Assembly: GCA_900545785.1 (NCBI GenBank)
Contig: URAA01000088.1
Coordinates: forward strand, 1 to 6,375
Length of the DNA: 6,375 bases
DNA from: an uncultured Dialister sp.
GTDB taxonomy: Bacteria > Bacillota > Negativicutes > Veillonellales > Dialisteraceae
Reading direction: 5' to 3'
The notes beneath the pieces were generated by a model. The model was not told the DNA's origin. It did not search any database and saw nothing but the letters and a program-made list of their open reading frames with translations. Position 1 is the stretch's first letter. The number at the start of each line of letters is the position of its first letter. Of this stretch, positions 1-6,198 are shown one piece after another. A program made the translations under genes and the position numbers.

Positions 1-25
1 TCCCTACACGACGCTCTTCCGATCT
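1..25 (+). other. Illumina Read 1 adapter sequence (artefact)
   Basis: All 25 bases match the 3' end of the standard Illumina Read 1 sequencing adapter as I know it, finishing in GCTCTTCCGATCT, the ligation junction. Genomic insert therefore begins at about base 26. This is library-construction sequence left untrimmed at a contig end. It also explains why the first gene has no start. The frame of the following gene happens to stay open through the adapter, so an automatic gene caller could translate it as protein. Confidence 0.96.
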
Positions 26-640
26 TTTTCAAACTTTTATAAAATGCATGTGAATTTATTTCATAGTTGGTATTTGGGAGATGATGTATTTATTGCTAAG
101 AATCACAAACTTCCCTACAGCGGAAATAAAGAAGGTTTCTTAGAAAAGGAAATGCCTCTGGCACCGGCAGAACAAATATTAAATTTGTTTCGTGAATTAA
201 AGAAACATGGTTATGAAATCGGAATTGCCACAGGCCGTATAAGAGAGGCCGTAGAAATCCCCTTTAAGAAACTGGGATGGTATAAAGAATTTGAACCGGA
301 ATATATAGGGACGGCAAGTGATGCTTTTAAAGCATCGACACTCTTTAACGGGATGTTTTTAGATAAGCCTCATCCGTTCATTTACTATTGCGGTATTTGG
401 GGCAGGAATGAGAAAAATTTTGCCTCTTATATTAATGGAAGCAAGAAATTAAAAGAGGAAGATGAAGTTTATATTTGTGGAGATGCCTATTCCGATTTGT
501 TGGGGACAAAAGCGGCAGGCGCCGTTTTTGTCGGCGTTTTGACCGGGCTGGACGGGGAAAAAACCGCAGAGATTTTTGAAAAAGAAGGGGCAAGATGCAT
601 CCGCCGTATCACTGAATTATCAGATGTTTTACATATATGA
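26..640 (+). CDS. HAD-superfamily phosphatase, 5'-truncated at contig end
   Basis: This is the C-terminal part (about 205 codons) of a haloacid dehalogenase-type hydrolase, a family that removes phosphate from small metabolites in the cytoplasm. Counting from the internal ATG at 44, HAD motif II is the Thr of IATGR (residues 61-65), motif III is the Lys of DKPHP (107-111), and motif IV is GDAYSD (146-151), the acidic Mg2+ site. Motif I, the DxDx[TV] with the nucleophilic Asp, is absent. It normally lies near the N-terminus, so it must be upstream of the contig end. The frame is open from the ATG back to base 26 and into the adapter, so the ATG at 44 is an internal Met and not the start. The KPxP and GDxxxD pattern resembles phosphoglycolate phosphatase-like members, but the substrate cannot be told. 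A terminator follows, so this gene is separate from the holB cluster. Confidence 0.85.
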   Translation, partial: FSNFYKMHVNLFHSWYLGDDVFIAKNHKLPYSGNKEGFLEKEMPLAPAEQILNLFRELKKHGYEIGIATGRIREAVEIPFKKLGWYKEFEPEYIGTASDAFKASTLFNGMFLDKPHPFIYYCGIWGRNEKNFASYINGSKKLKEEDEVYICGDAYSDLLGTKAAGAVFVGVLTGLDGEKTAEIFEKEGARCIRRITELSDVLHI

Positions 641-667
641 AGTTTTGATTGATTTATAGCTTGTATT

Positions 668-694
668 AAAAAGAGGAGCCAAGTCCTCTTTTTT
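668..694 (+). terminator. Rho-independent terminator after the HAD gene
   Basis: There is a perfect 10-bp inverted repeat: AAAAAGAGGA at 668-677 and TCCTCTTTTT at 684-693, with the 6-base loop GCCAAG. The 3' arm is itself a run of Ts, reaching base 694. It lies 27 bases after the HAD stop codon and ends the preceding transcript. The A-tract on the 5' side could also make it work weakly in the opposite direction, but no minus-strand gene needs it. Confidence 0.85.
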
Positions 695-721
695 GCTATG
701 TGACACTATAAATGATAAAAT
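693..721 (+). promoter_or_regulatory. Candidate sigma-A promoter for the holB operon
   Basis: TTGCTA at 693-698 (4/6 match to TTGACA) is followed after exactly 17 bp by TAAAAT at 716-721 (5/6 match to TATAAT). A TGn extended -10 lies just before it (TG at 713-714). The predicted start of transcription, near 728, would leave a leader of about 30 bases before the holB ATG. The -35 overlaps the T-tract of the upstream terminator, so the terminator and promoter are packed back to back. The region is very AT-rich, so chance matches are possible. Confidence 0.5.
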
Positions 722-758
722 AAAAAATAGATTTTTATTATAGTTATAAGGATATAAA

Positions 759-1769
759 ATGAGTGATTTTCTTTCCGAATTGTATGGACAACAAAAACTA
801 AAAAATGAACTGAAGCGACTCTTGGAGGAGCATCGTCTCCCTCATACAATGATTTTTTATGGAGAGGAAGGTCTCGGTAAAACAACGGCGGCTTTAAGCT
901 TAGCGGCAACACTGACAGAGGCGTCAGATAAATTTTGGAAAGAAGTAGAAGAATGGGAAGAATACTTTGACAAGGTGCCTGCAGTAACGGCAGCAGAAGA
1001 TCGTATCTGGTACATTCGACCGATGGGAATGGAACTTAAGATAGAACAATTCCGTGTTTTTTTAGAGGCAATGATCTCCTTTGGTGACTCTACCAGAGTT
1101 TGCATTATCGATGAGGCGCAGACCATGGCGCCGATTATGGCAAATTCACTCTTAAAAACTTTGGAAGAACCGCAGGGAAATATCTATTTTATTTTAATTA
1201 CCAATGATATAAATGCTCTTCTGCCTACAATTATTTCAAGAAGTGAACGATTCCCCTTTTTTCCCCTGTCCAGAACCGAATATCATGATTTAGTCAAATC
1301 GAATCCTCTGAAATATAAATTCACGAAAACTTTGGACGAGGAAACAGCGTATCAGCTCTCGGAAGGAAATCCCGGAATTACTTTGGAAATATGCAGTGAA
1401 TCCGGAGATGCACAGCCGGATAAAGCCATGAGTTTCTGGGAAACTTTTATATGGGATAAGACTCCTTTTGCTACATTGTCATCATGGGATGTCAAAGACA
1501 GGAAAAAATTCCTTCGTTTGCTTCGATGGATTATTTTAGTCGGCCGTGATTTATTGGTTATTTCTGAGATGCCGGAACTTTCTATGGAAAGATGCAAACA
1601 GGTATCGGAAAGAGAAAGAAAGGCAGCTCCCTACTGGAAAGGCGATGCTGCAGAAAAGGCCATACAAGTATTACAAAAAGCGGAACTCGGCGCCCGCAGA
1701 TATATTTCTACAAAGAATACATGGGATATGATTTTAATCAAATTACAATATATACAGAGAGGCATATAA
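759..1769 (+). CDS. holB: DNA polymerase III delta' subunit (clamp loader)
   Basis: This 336-residue protein is the delta' subunit of the clamp-loader complex, which opens the beta sliding clamp and loads it onto primed DNA. AAA+ features in order are an N-terminal YGQQKL segment (9-14), Walker A GEEGLGKT (35-42), Walker B VCIIDEA (114-120), the family signature LLKTLEEP (131-138), sensor-1 TN (148-149) and ISRSERF (159-165), where the SRC motif normally lies. A lid domain and a helical C-terminal collar domain follow. The length is normal for the family. The usual four-cysteine zinc module between Walker A and Walker B is missing, and residues 54-80 hold an acidic, Trp-rich stretch without Cys. 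The SRC motif reads SRS. The start is supported by AAGG at 748-751, 7 bases before the ATG. It is the first gene of the cluster and its stop overlaps ricT. DnaX is excluded by the short length and the lack of the cysteine motif. Confidence 0.93.
   Translation: MSDFLSELYGQQKLKNELKRLLEEHRLPHTMIFYGEEGLGKTTAALSLAATLTEASDKFWKEVEEWEEYFDKVPAVTAAEDRIWYIRPMGMELKIEQFRVFLEAMISFGDSTRVCIIDEAQTMAPIMANSLLKTLEEPQGNIYFILITNDINALLPTIISRSERFPFFPLSRTEYHDLVKSNPLKYKFTKTLDEETAYQLSEGNPGITLEICSESGDAQPDKAMSFWETFIWDKTPFATLSSWDVKDRKKFLRLLRWIILVGRDLLVISEMPELSMERCKQVSERERKAAPYWKGDAAEKAIQVLQKAELGARRYISTKNTWDMILIKLQYIQRGI
1756..1762 (+). promoter_or_regulatory. Ribosome binding site that sets the ricT start
   Basis: AGAGAGG lies 6 bases before the ATG at 1769. 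The ricT frame is open further upstream to an ATG at 1592 inside holB, but that extension is in a shadow frame of holB and has no family resemblance. The ribosome binding site and the TAATG junction both favour 1769. Confidence 0.75.
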
Positions 1770-2611
1770 TGGAACAGGTGGTAGGTGTTCGTTTTAAAAA
1801 AGCTGGTAAAATCTATTATTTTTCTCCAAATCATCTCGATTTAAATCTTAACGACGGTGTAATCGTAGAAACTGCAAGAGGCATGGAATACGGTTATATT
1901 GTGACACTTCCTGCAGAAATAATGGAAACGGAAGAAATCGGGGCTATCAAACCGGTTATAAGAAAAGCGACTGAAAAAGACAGAATACAGGTGGAACGAA
2001 ATCGAGAAAGAGAAGCAGCCGCCTATGATATTTGTTTAACAAAAATTGAAAAATTTAAAGTTCCGATGCAGCTCCTGCGAGCAGAGTATACTTTTGACAG
2101 GAGTAAAATCGTTTTCTTCTTCACTGCAGATGGGAGAGTTGATTTTCGCGAATTGGTAAAAGAATTGGCCGCTGTTTTTCATGTAAGAATCGAGTTACGC
2201 CAAGTCGGTGTCAGAGACAAAGCAAAACAAATCAACGGTATCGGTCCTTGCGGCAGGACTTTGTGCTGTGCCACTTATCTTGATGAATTTGCACCGGTAT
2301 CCATTAAAATGGCAAAGAATCAGGGATTATCATTAAATCCGACAAAAATTTCCGGTGTTTGCGGCCGATTAATGTGCTGTCTTCGTTATGAAAATGATCA
2401 GTATGGTGAAAATAATCTGCGCAAAAAGAATTGTCCTTGTATGCAAGATATGAAAAAAATGCTTCAAGTCGGAATGAAAGTTATTTCTGATGAAGGAGAA
2501 GGACAAATCGTATATGTCAATTCACAAAAGCATAGTGTAAGAGTACAACTAGAGGGCGGACAAACAAAGACGATGCCCTGGGATTCGGTAGAACAGGCGG
2601 AAAATGACTGA
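1769..2611 (+). CDS. ricT: RicT / YaaT, PSP1-domain RNA-processing factor
   Basis: This 280-residue protein of the PSP1 family is close in length to B. subtilis RicT (YaaT). In B. subtilis, RicT works with RicA and RicF as an Fe-S protein complex that helps RNase Y mature mRNAs and affects competence, sporulation and biofilm formation. That role is transferred here by homology. The hallmark cysteines are present: GPCGRTLCC (159-167), GVCGRLMCC (196-204) and a further CPC at 222-224. These are the likely ligands of the iron-sulfur clusters. The N-terminal part (1-60) is a beta-rich region and a basic/acidic helix follows at about 65-85. The start at 1769 shares one base with the holB stop (TAATG), so translation is probably coupled. 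The 3' end overlaps the next gene by 8 bases. The position after holB is the same as in B. subtilis. RicA and RicF are not encoded in the window. Confidence 0.92.
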   Translation: MEQVVGVRFKKAGKIYYFSPNHLDLNLNDGVIVETARGMEYGYIVTLPAEIMETEEIGAIKPVIRKATEKDRIQVERNREREAAAYDICLTKIEKFKVPMQLLRAEYTFDRSKIVFFFTADGRVDFRELVKELAAVFHVRIELRQVGVRDKAKQINGIGPCGRTLCCATYLDEFAPVSIKMAKNQGLSLNPTKISGVCGRLMCCLRYENDQYGENNLRKKNCPCMQDMKKMLQVGMKVISDEGEGQIVYVNSQKHSVRVQLEGGQTKTMPWDSVEQAEND

Positions 2612-3353
2612 TTGGATTTTGCATGAAGGAGAACGGCTGGATGATCTGGTTCGAGACGGAATGAAAATCATCCAAAGACCGGATCAATTTTGTTTTTCTT
2701 TGGATTCAGTTTTATTGGCCCACTATGTTACTATAAAAAAGAATGATCGAATCGCTGATTTGGGTACGGGGACAGGGGTTATCTCACTTTTGCTGTCATC
2801 TCTCGGAGGAAATGAAATAGTTGCCTTTGAAGTGAATCCCGTTATGGCAGACTTGGCAAGAAGAAATGTAATGAATAATCATAAAACTGATAAGATTCAA
2901 GTTGTAGAGATTGATTACAGAAAAGCACAGGAACTATATCCGTCCGGCCGGTTTACGTCTGTTGTGGTAAATCCGCCATACAGGTCGGTGGGAAGCGGCA
3001 GAATGAGCAGAAACGAAGATGTAGCTTCCGCCAGCTATGAGGTCAATGCAACTTTGGAAGAAGTATTCCATACCTCTCGTTATCTTCTGAAATACGGAGG
3101 CCGCCTGACAATGGTTCATCGGGCAGATCGGATGGCGGATCTGATCGCTTTGGGCAGAAAATATAATATGGAACCAAAGAGAGTTCGGCCTGTATATACA
3201 AAATCAGGCAAGGTGGCAGTCAGAGTTCTTATGGAATGGAAGTATGGAGGAAATCCTGAATTGATAGTGGAAAATCCGCTGTTTATTCATAATTCCGACG
3301 GTTCCTATACGAATGAAATTCTTGATATATACGGAAAGGAATCAAATGAATGA
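2604..3353 (+). CDS. TrmN6/YabB-like SAM-dependent adenine-N6 methyltransferase
   Basis: This 249-residue class I methyltransferase matches the YabB family found between ricT and rsmI in Bacillota. The E. coli relative TrmN6 (YfiC) methylates N6 of A37 in tRNA1(Val); the same target here is inferred. Motif I, the SAM-binding loop, is DLGTGTG at 52-58. An acidic residue at the end of strand 2 is Glu76 (AFEVNP). Motif IV is NPPY at 123-126, the signature of enzymes that methylate exocyclic amino groups of adenine, cytosine or glutamine. The N-terminal QRPDQFCFSLDSVLLA stretch (24-39) is typical of this family and argues against HemK/PrmC. Translation starts 8 bases before the end of ricT, with a purine-rich AGGCGG at 2595-2600 as ribosome binding site, and ends 8 bases inside rsmI. 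The yabA gene that separates ricT and yabB in B. subtilis is absent. Confidence 0.88.
   Translation: MTDWILHEGERLDDLVRDGMKIIQRPDQFCFSLDSVLLAHYVTIKKNDRIADLGTGTGVISLLLSSLGGNEIVAFEVNPVMADLARRNVMNNHKTDKIQVVEIDYRKAQELYPSGRFTSVVVNPPYRSVGSGRMSRNEDVASASYEVNATLEEVFHTSRYLLKYGGRLTMVHRADRMADLIALGRKYNMEPKRVRPVYTKSGKVAVRVLMEWKYGGNPELIVENPLFIHNSDGSYTNEILDIYGKESNE
3335..3340 (+). promoter_or_regulatory. Ribosome binding site that sets the rsmI start
   Basis: AAAGGA lies 5 bases before the ATG at 3346. An ATG at 3313 in the same frame would add 11 residues, but nothing resembling a ribosome binding site lies at a good distance before it, and RsmI proteins begin close to the LVPTPIGN motif. Confidence 0.75.
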
Positions 3354-4197
3354 AATAGAATCCGGAGCTTTGTATTTGGTGCCGACACCGATAGGAAATC
3401 TGTCGGATATGACGGAGCGGGCGGTTTCCGTATTGCGCGAGGCAGATATTATTGCAGCAGAAGATACACGACATACTCGAATTTTGTTAGAACATTTCGA
3501 TATTTCCGGAAAAGTTGTGTCCTATCATGAACATAATAAAGAACAATCCGGTCCTAAATTAATAGAAGCGCTGCGGGAAGGAAAATCTGTAGCGCAATGC
3601 AGTGATGCGGGGATGCCCGTCATTTCGGATCCCGGCGCCGACTTAGTAAAGGCTGCCCTTGAAGCAGGAATAAAAGTCATTCCGCTACCGGGACCTAATG
3701 CAGCATTAACGGCTCTGATAGCTTCCGGTTTGGATGCCAAACAATTTCTCTTCATCGGTTTTTTACCTAAAAATACGGCGAAGAAAAAGAAATTATTAAC
3801 AGATATAAGTCATTTGCCGATGACGCTTATTTTTTATGAAGCACCGCACAGATTAAAAGAGTCATTGCATATATTATTAGAACACTTAGGAAACAGAAAA
3901 GCCGTTCTTGCCAGAGAATTAACTAAAAAATTCGAAACTTTTGAAAGAAATCGATTGGAAGATCTTTTGAAAGAGGTAGAGGACAGATCTCCCAGAGGAG
4001 AATATGTTATTTTATTAGAAGGCAGGGATGAGAATTTCACAGATAAAGAAGAAAGTACCGTGAATTGGAATGAGGAAGCATTAAAGTTGGCAGAAACGAT
4101 GCCTTTAAAAGAAGCGGCGAGGCAAATTGCCTTTTCCCATCATTTATCTCGCAGAGATGTTTATCAATATCTTTTAAGAGAAAAAGAAGAGGATTGA
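3346..4197 (+). CDS. rsmI: 16S rRNA (cytidine1402-2'-O)-methyltransferase
   Basis: This 283-residue RsmI has the usual length. It uses S-adenosylmethionine to methylate the ribose of C1402 in the decoding centre of 16S rRNA, which tunes initiation and fidelity. It belongs to the tetrapyrrole methylase (class III) fold. Diagnostic motifs are LVPTPIGNLSD (11-21), AEDTRHT (38-44), the SAM-site motif SDAGMPVISDPG (86-97), LPGPNA (114-119), FYEAPHR (163-169), RELTKKFE (190-197) and RGEY (217-220). A short helical tail (about 240-283) ends in a charged KEEED sequence. Translation starts 8 bases before the stop of the preceding methyltransferase (ATGAATGA junction), which implies coupling. In B. subtilis the small GIY-YIG gene yazA precedes rsmI and abrB follows; neither is present here. 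Confidence 0.95.
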   Translation: MNEIESGALYLVPTPIGNLSDMTERAVSVLREADIIAAEDTRHTRILLEHFDISGKVVSYHEHNKEQSGPKLIEALREGKSVAQCSDAGMPVISDPGADLVKAALEAGIKVIPLPGPNAALTALIASGLDAKQFLFIGFLPKNTAKKKKLLTDISHLPMTLIFYEAPHRLKESLHILLEHLGNRKAVLARELTKKFETFERNRLEDLLKEVEDRSPRGEYVILLEGRDENFTDKEESTVNWNEEALKLAETMPLKEAARQIAFSHHLSRRDVYQYLLREKEED

Positions 4198-4210
4198 TTT
4201 ATTATAACAA

Positions 4211-4249
4211 TGATCGATGATACATTTTGGCAGATAAATGTATGAATCA
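4211..4249 (+). promoter_or_regulatory. Hairpin in the rsmI-metG gap, role unknown
   Basis: The 78-base gap between rsmI and metG holds a perfect 8-bp inverted repeat: ATACATTT at 4220-4227 and AAATGTAT at 4236-4243, loop TGGCAGAT. An outer GAT/ATC or TGAT/ATCA pairing (4211-4218 with 4246-4249) could extend it. There is no T-run after it, so it is not a standard intrinsic terminator. It sits 19 bases or fewer upstream of the metG ribosome binding site. It is too short for a T-box leader. I found no convincing -35/-10 pair in the gap; the best -10-like site (TACATT, 4221-4226) is inside the hairpin arm and weak. Confidence 0.45.
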
Positions 4250-4261
4250 ACCAAAAATAAC

Positions 4262-4270
4262 AAGGGGTGG
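4262..4270 (+). promoter_or_regulatory. Strong ribosome binding site that sets the metG start
   Basis: AAGGGGTGG ends 5 bases before the ATG at 4276 and is the strongest Shine-Dalgarno sequence in the window. A GTG at 4267, in the same frame, lies inside it and is therefore not the start. Confidence 0.8.
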
Positions 4271-4275
4271 TTATT

Positions 4276-5784
4276 ATGACAGATAAACCGAAATATTATA
4301 TTACAACACCGATTTATTACCCGAGTGCGAAACTTCATATTGGTCATACATATTGCACATCTATTGCAGATACCGTAGCCCGCTTCAAAAGATTGGACGG
4401 CTATGATGTGTTTTTCTTGACGGGGTCTGATGAACATGGTCAGAAAATTGAGGAGAAGGCAGAAGAAGCCGGTGTAGCTCCGATCGAGTATGTTGATAAT
4501 ATCGTTGCACTTTTCAAAAAACTTTGGAAAGAATTAAATATTACGAATGATGATTTTATCCGTACAACAGAAGACAGACACAGGAAAGTTGTGCAAATGC
4601 TTTTCCAACGTGCTTATGACAAGGGGGATATTTATCTTGGGAAATATGAAGGCTGGTATTGCATTCCTGACGAAACATTCTGGCCTGAAAATAAACTGAC
4701 CAAGGAACATGTTTGCCCCGACTGCGGACGTCCCCTGAAAAGAATAAGCGAAGATGCTTATTTCTTTAAAATGTCCAAGTATGCCGATCGATGGATGAAA
4801 TTTGTTGAAGAAAATCCGGATTTCATTCAACCGGAGTCTCGCAGAAATGAAATGATTCAATTCGTAAAAAGCGGATTGGAAGATTTGTGCGTATCTCGCA
4901 CAAGTTTTTCTTGGGGAATCCCGGTTCCTTTTGACACAAAGCATGTTGTGTACGTATGGTTTGATGCATTGGTGAATTATATTACTGCAGCAGGAATTAT
5001 TGACGATCCGGAAAAATTCCACAAATTTTGGCCGGCCGATGTACATTTGGTCGGCAAGGAAATTGTCCGTTTTCATTCTATTATCTGGCCGATTATGTTG
5101 ATGAGCCTTGATATCGAATTGCCCAAAAAGATTTACGGACATGGCTGGCTTATTGTAGATGGAGAAAAAATGTCGAAATCGAAGGGGAATGTGATAGATC
5201 CGATTCCGCTTTTACAAGAATTCGGCTCCGATGCTATTCGGTATTATTTATTAAATGACATTCAGCTCGGTCAAGACGGTAATTTCAGTCGGGAACGATT
5301 AATCAACCGTATCAATTCAGATCTGTCCAATGATCTCGGGAATCTCCTCCACCGCAGCCTGTCTATGGTAGAAAAGTATAGAAACGGAGTGGTTTCCAAA
5401 GGAGATGCTTCTTTCGACGAAGTGGTGAAGATTGCGTCGAAAGAGATAGAAGTTAACGGAGAAAAAACATTGGCAGTTTTTCGTGCCGGGATGAACAACT
5501 GGAAAATCAATGATGCGTTAAAAGCACTGTGGACTTATGTACGGTCTTTAAATAAATACATCGATGTCACCATGCCTTGGTCCTTGGCAAAAGACGAATC
5601 CAAAGCCCCCGCATTGGATGCCGTTTTATATCACTTATGTGAAGGACTTCGGTTTATTTCGCTTATGACGGAACCGGTTATTCCGATTGCATCTGAAAAA
5701 ATTTGGAATCAATTGGGTCTGACAGATTTCAAGAATGCCGGATACAAAGATCTTCTCTGGGGCGGTTTTCCTGAAGGGACATAA
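4276..5784 (+). CDS. metG: Methionyl-tRNA synthetase core, cut short by in-frame TAA
   Basis: This 502-residue protein charges tRNA(Met) with methionine, the reaction needed for both initiation and elongation. Class I features are TPIYYPSAKLHIGH with the HIGH signature at 21-24, LTGSDEHGQK (48-57), a connective-peptide metal knuckle with Cys129, Cys147 and Cys150, and KMSKS at 298-302. The alpha-helical anticodon domain carries Asn356, Arg360 and Trp435, which by my alignment correspond to E. coli Asn391, Arg395 and Trp461 that read the CAU anticodon. Bacillota enzymes of this type are about 640-660 residues and end in a tRNA-binding OB fold. Here a TAA stops the frame right after WGGFPEGT, and the missing domain follows in the same frame (5785-6198). 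The catalytic core looks complete. In E. coli the core works without the C-terminal domain, so this product may be active but bind tRNA less well and stay monomeric. Confidence 0.93.
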   Translation: MTDKPKYYITTPIYYPSAKLHIGHTYCTSIADTVARFKRLDGYDVFFLTGSDEHGQKIEEKAEEAGVAPIEYVDNIVALFKKLWKELNITNDDFIRTTEDRHRKVVQMLFQRAYDKGDIYLGKYEGWYCIPDETFWPENKLTKEHVCPDCGRPLKRISEDAYFFKMSKYADRWMKFVEENPDFIQPESRRNEMIQFVKSGLEDLCVSRTSFSWGIPVPFDTKHVVYVWFDALVNYITAAGIIDDPEKFHKFWPADVHLVGKEIVRFHSIIWPIMLMSLDIELPKKIYGHGWLIVDGEKMSKSKGNVIDPIPLLQEFGSDAIRYYLLNDIQLGQDGNFSRERLINRINSDLSNDLGNLLHRSLSMVEKYRNGVVSKGDASFDEVVKIASKEIEVNGEKTLAVFRAGMNNWKINDALKALWTYVRSLNKYIDVTMPWSLAKDESKAPALDAVLYHLCEGLRFISLMTEPVIPIASEKIWNQLGLTDFKNAGYKDLLWGGFPEGT

Positions 5785-6198
5785 GTAAAGAAAGGGGATC
5801 CCATTTTCCCCCGTATTGAACCGGAGGAGAAACTTCCTCCAAAAGAGGGGAACAATTCTGAAAAGAAGGAAGAGAATATTTCTGAAATAACCATTGATGA
5901 TTTCTTTAAAACTGATTTGCGGGTTGCAGAAATTTTGACCGCGGAAAAGATAAAAAAATCAAAGAAACTCATTCATATGACCGTTTCTCTGGGAAGTGAA
6001 ACCAGAAGTGTTGTCAGCGGCATAGCAGAATATTATGAGTCTTCCGATCTGATTGGGAAACATGTTATTTTTGTTGCTAATTTGAAACCGACAAAGCTTA
6101 TGGGAATTGAGTCGCAAGGAATGATTTTGGCAGCATCAAAGGATGGGAAACTGATAGTCCCCTTTGTGGATATGCCGGCGGGCAGCAAGGTAAAGTAA
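5785..6198 (+). pseudogene. Detached metG C-terminal tRNA-binding OB-fold segment
   Basis: These 137 codons plus a stop are in the same frame as metG and continue it directly after the TAA at 5782-5784. The segment begins VKKGDPIFPRIE, the normal MetRS sequence after the anticodon domain. It then runs through a charged linker (residues 13-33) into the Trbp111/EMAP-type OB fold: ITIDDFFKTDLRVAEI (35-50), VVSGIAEYY (76-84), NLKP (99-102) and GIESQGMILAA (107-117). In MetRS this domain dimerises the enzyme and holds the tRNA. No ATG or GTG in frame lies before the fold. The first TTG (5917) would remove its first strand and has no good ribosome binding site, so independent translation is unlikely. 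The domain itself shows no further damage, which points to a very recent mutation, a sequence error, or readthrough. Read as Lys, the TAA gives an intact protein of 640 residues. Confidence 0.85.

Noticed and set aside
1592..1768. Longer ricT form starting at ATG 1592 inside holB
   Set aside because: The extra 59 residues are an out-of-frame reading of holB, have no family resemblance, and the ATG at 1769 has a good ribosome binding site and a TAATG junction.
4534..5142. 202-codon open frame on the minus strand opposite metG
   Set aside because: It lies entirely inside the strongly conserved MetRS coding region, has no recognisable domain and no ribosome binding site. It is a mirror of the metG codon pattern.
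5782..5784. Reassignment of TAA to an amino acid in this organism
   Set aside because: holB and the metG C-terminal frame both end with TAA exactly at gene junctions, so TAA works as a stop here.
5770..5800. Frameshift in metG at the end of the core
   Set aside because: The downstream OB-fold segment is in exactly the same frame as the core. Only a stop codon separates them, so an indel is not needed.
5823..5840. GGAGGAG...TTCCTCC hairpin after the metG stop as a terminator or hidden ribosome binding site
   Set aside because: No T-run follows and no start codon lies at a usable distance. The bases encode the acidic, proline-containing linker of MetRS, which explains them.
5917..6198. Separate 93-residue tRNA-binding protein starting at TTG 5917
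   Set aside because: The TTG falls inside the first conserved strand of the OB fold, no suitable ribosome binding site precedes it, and the upstream in-frame codons also encode MetRS sequence.
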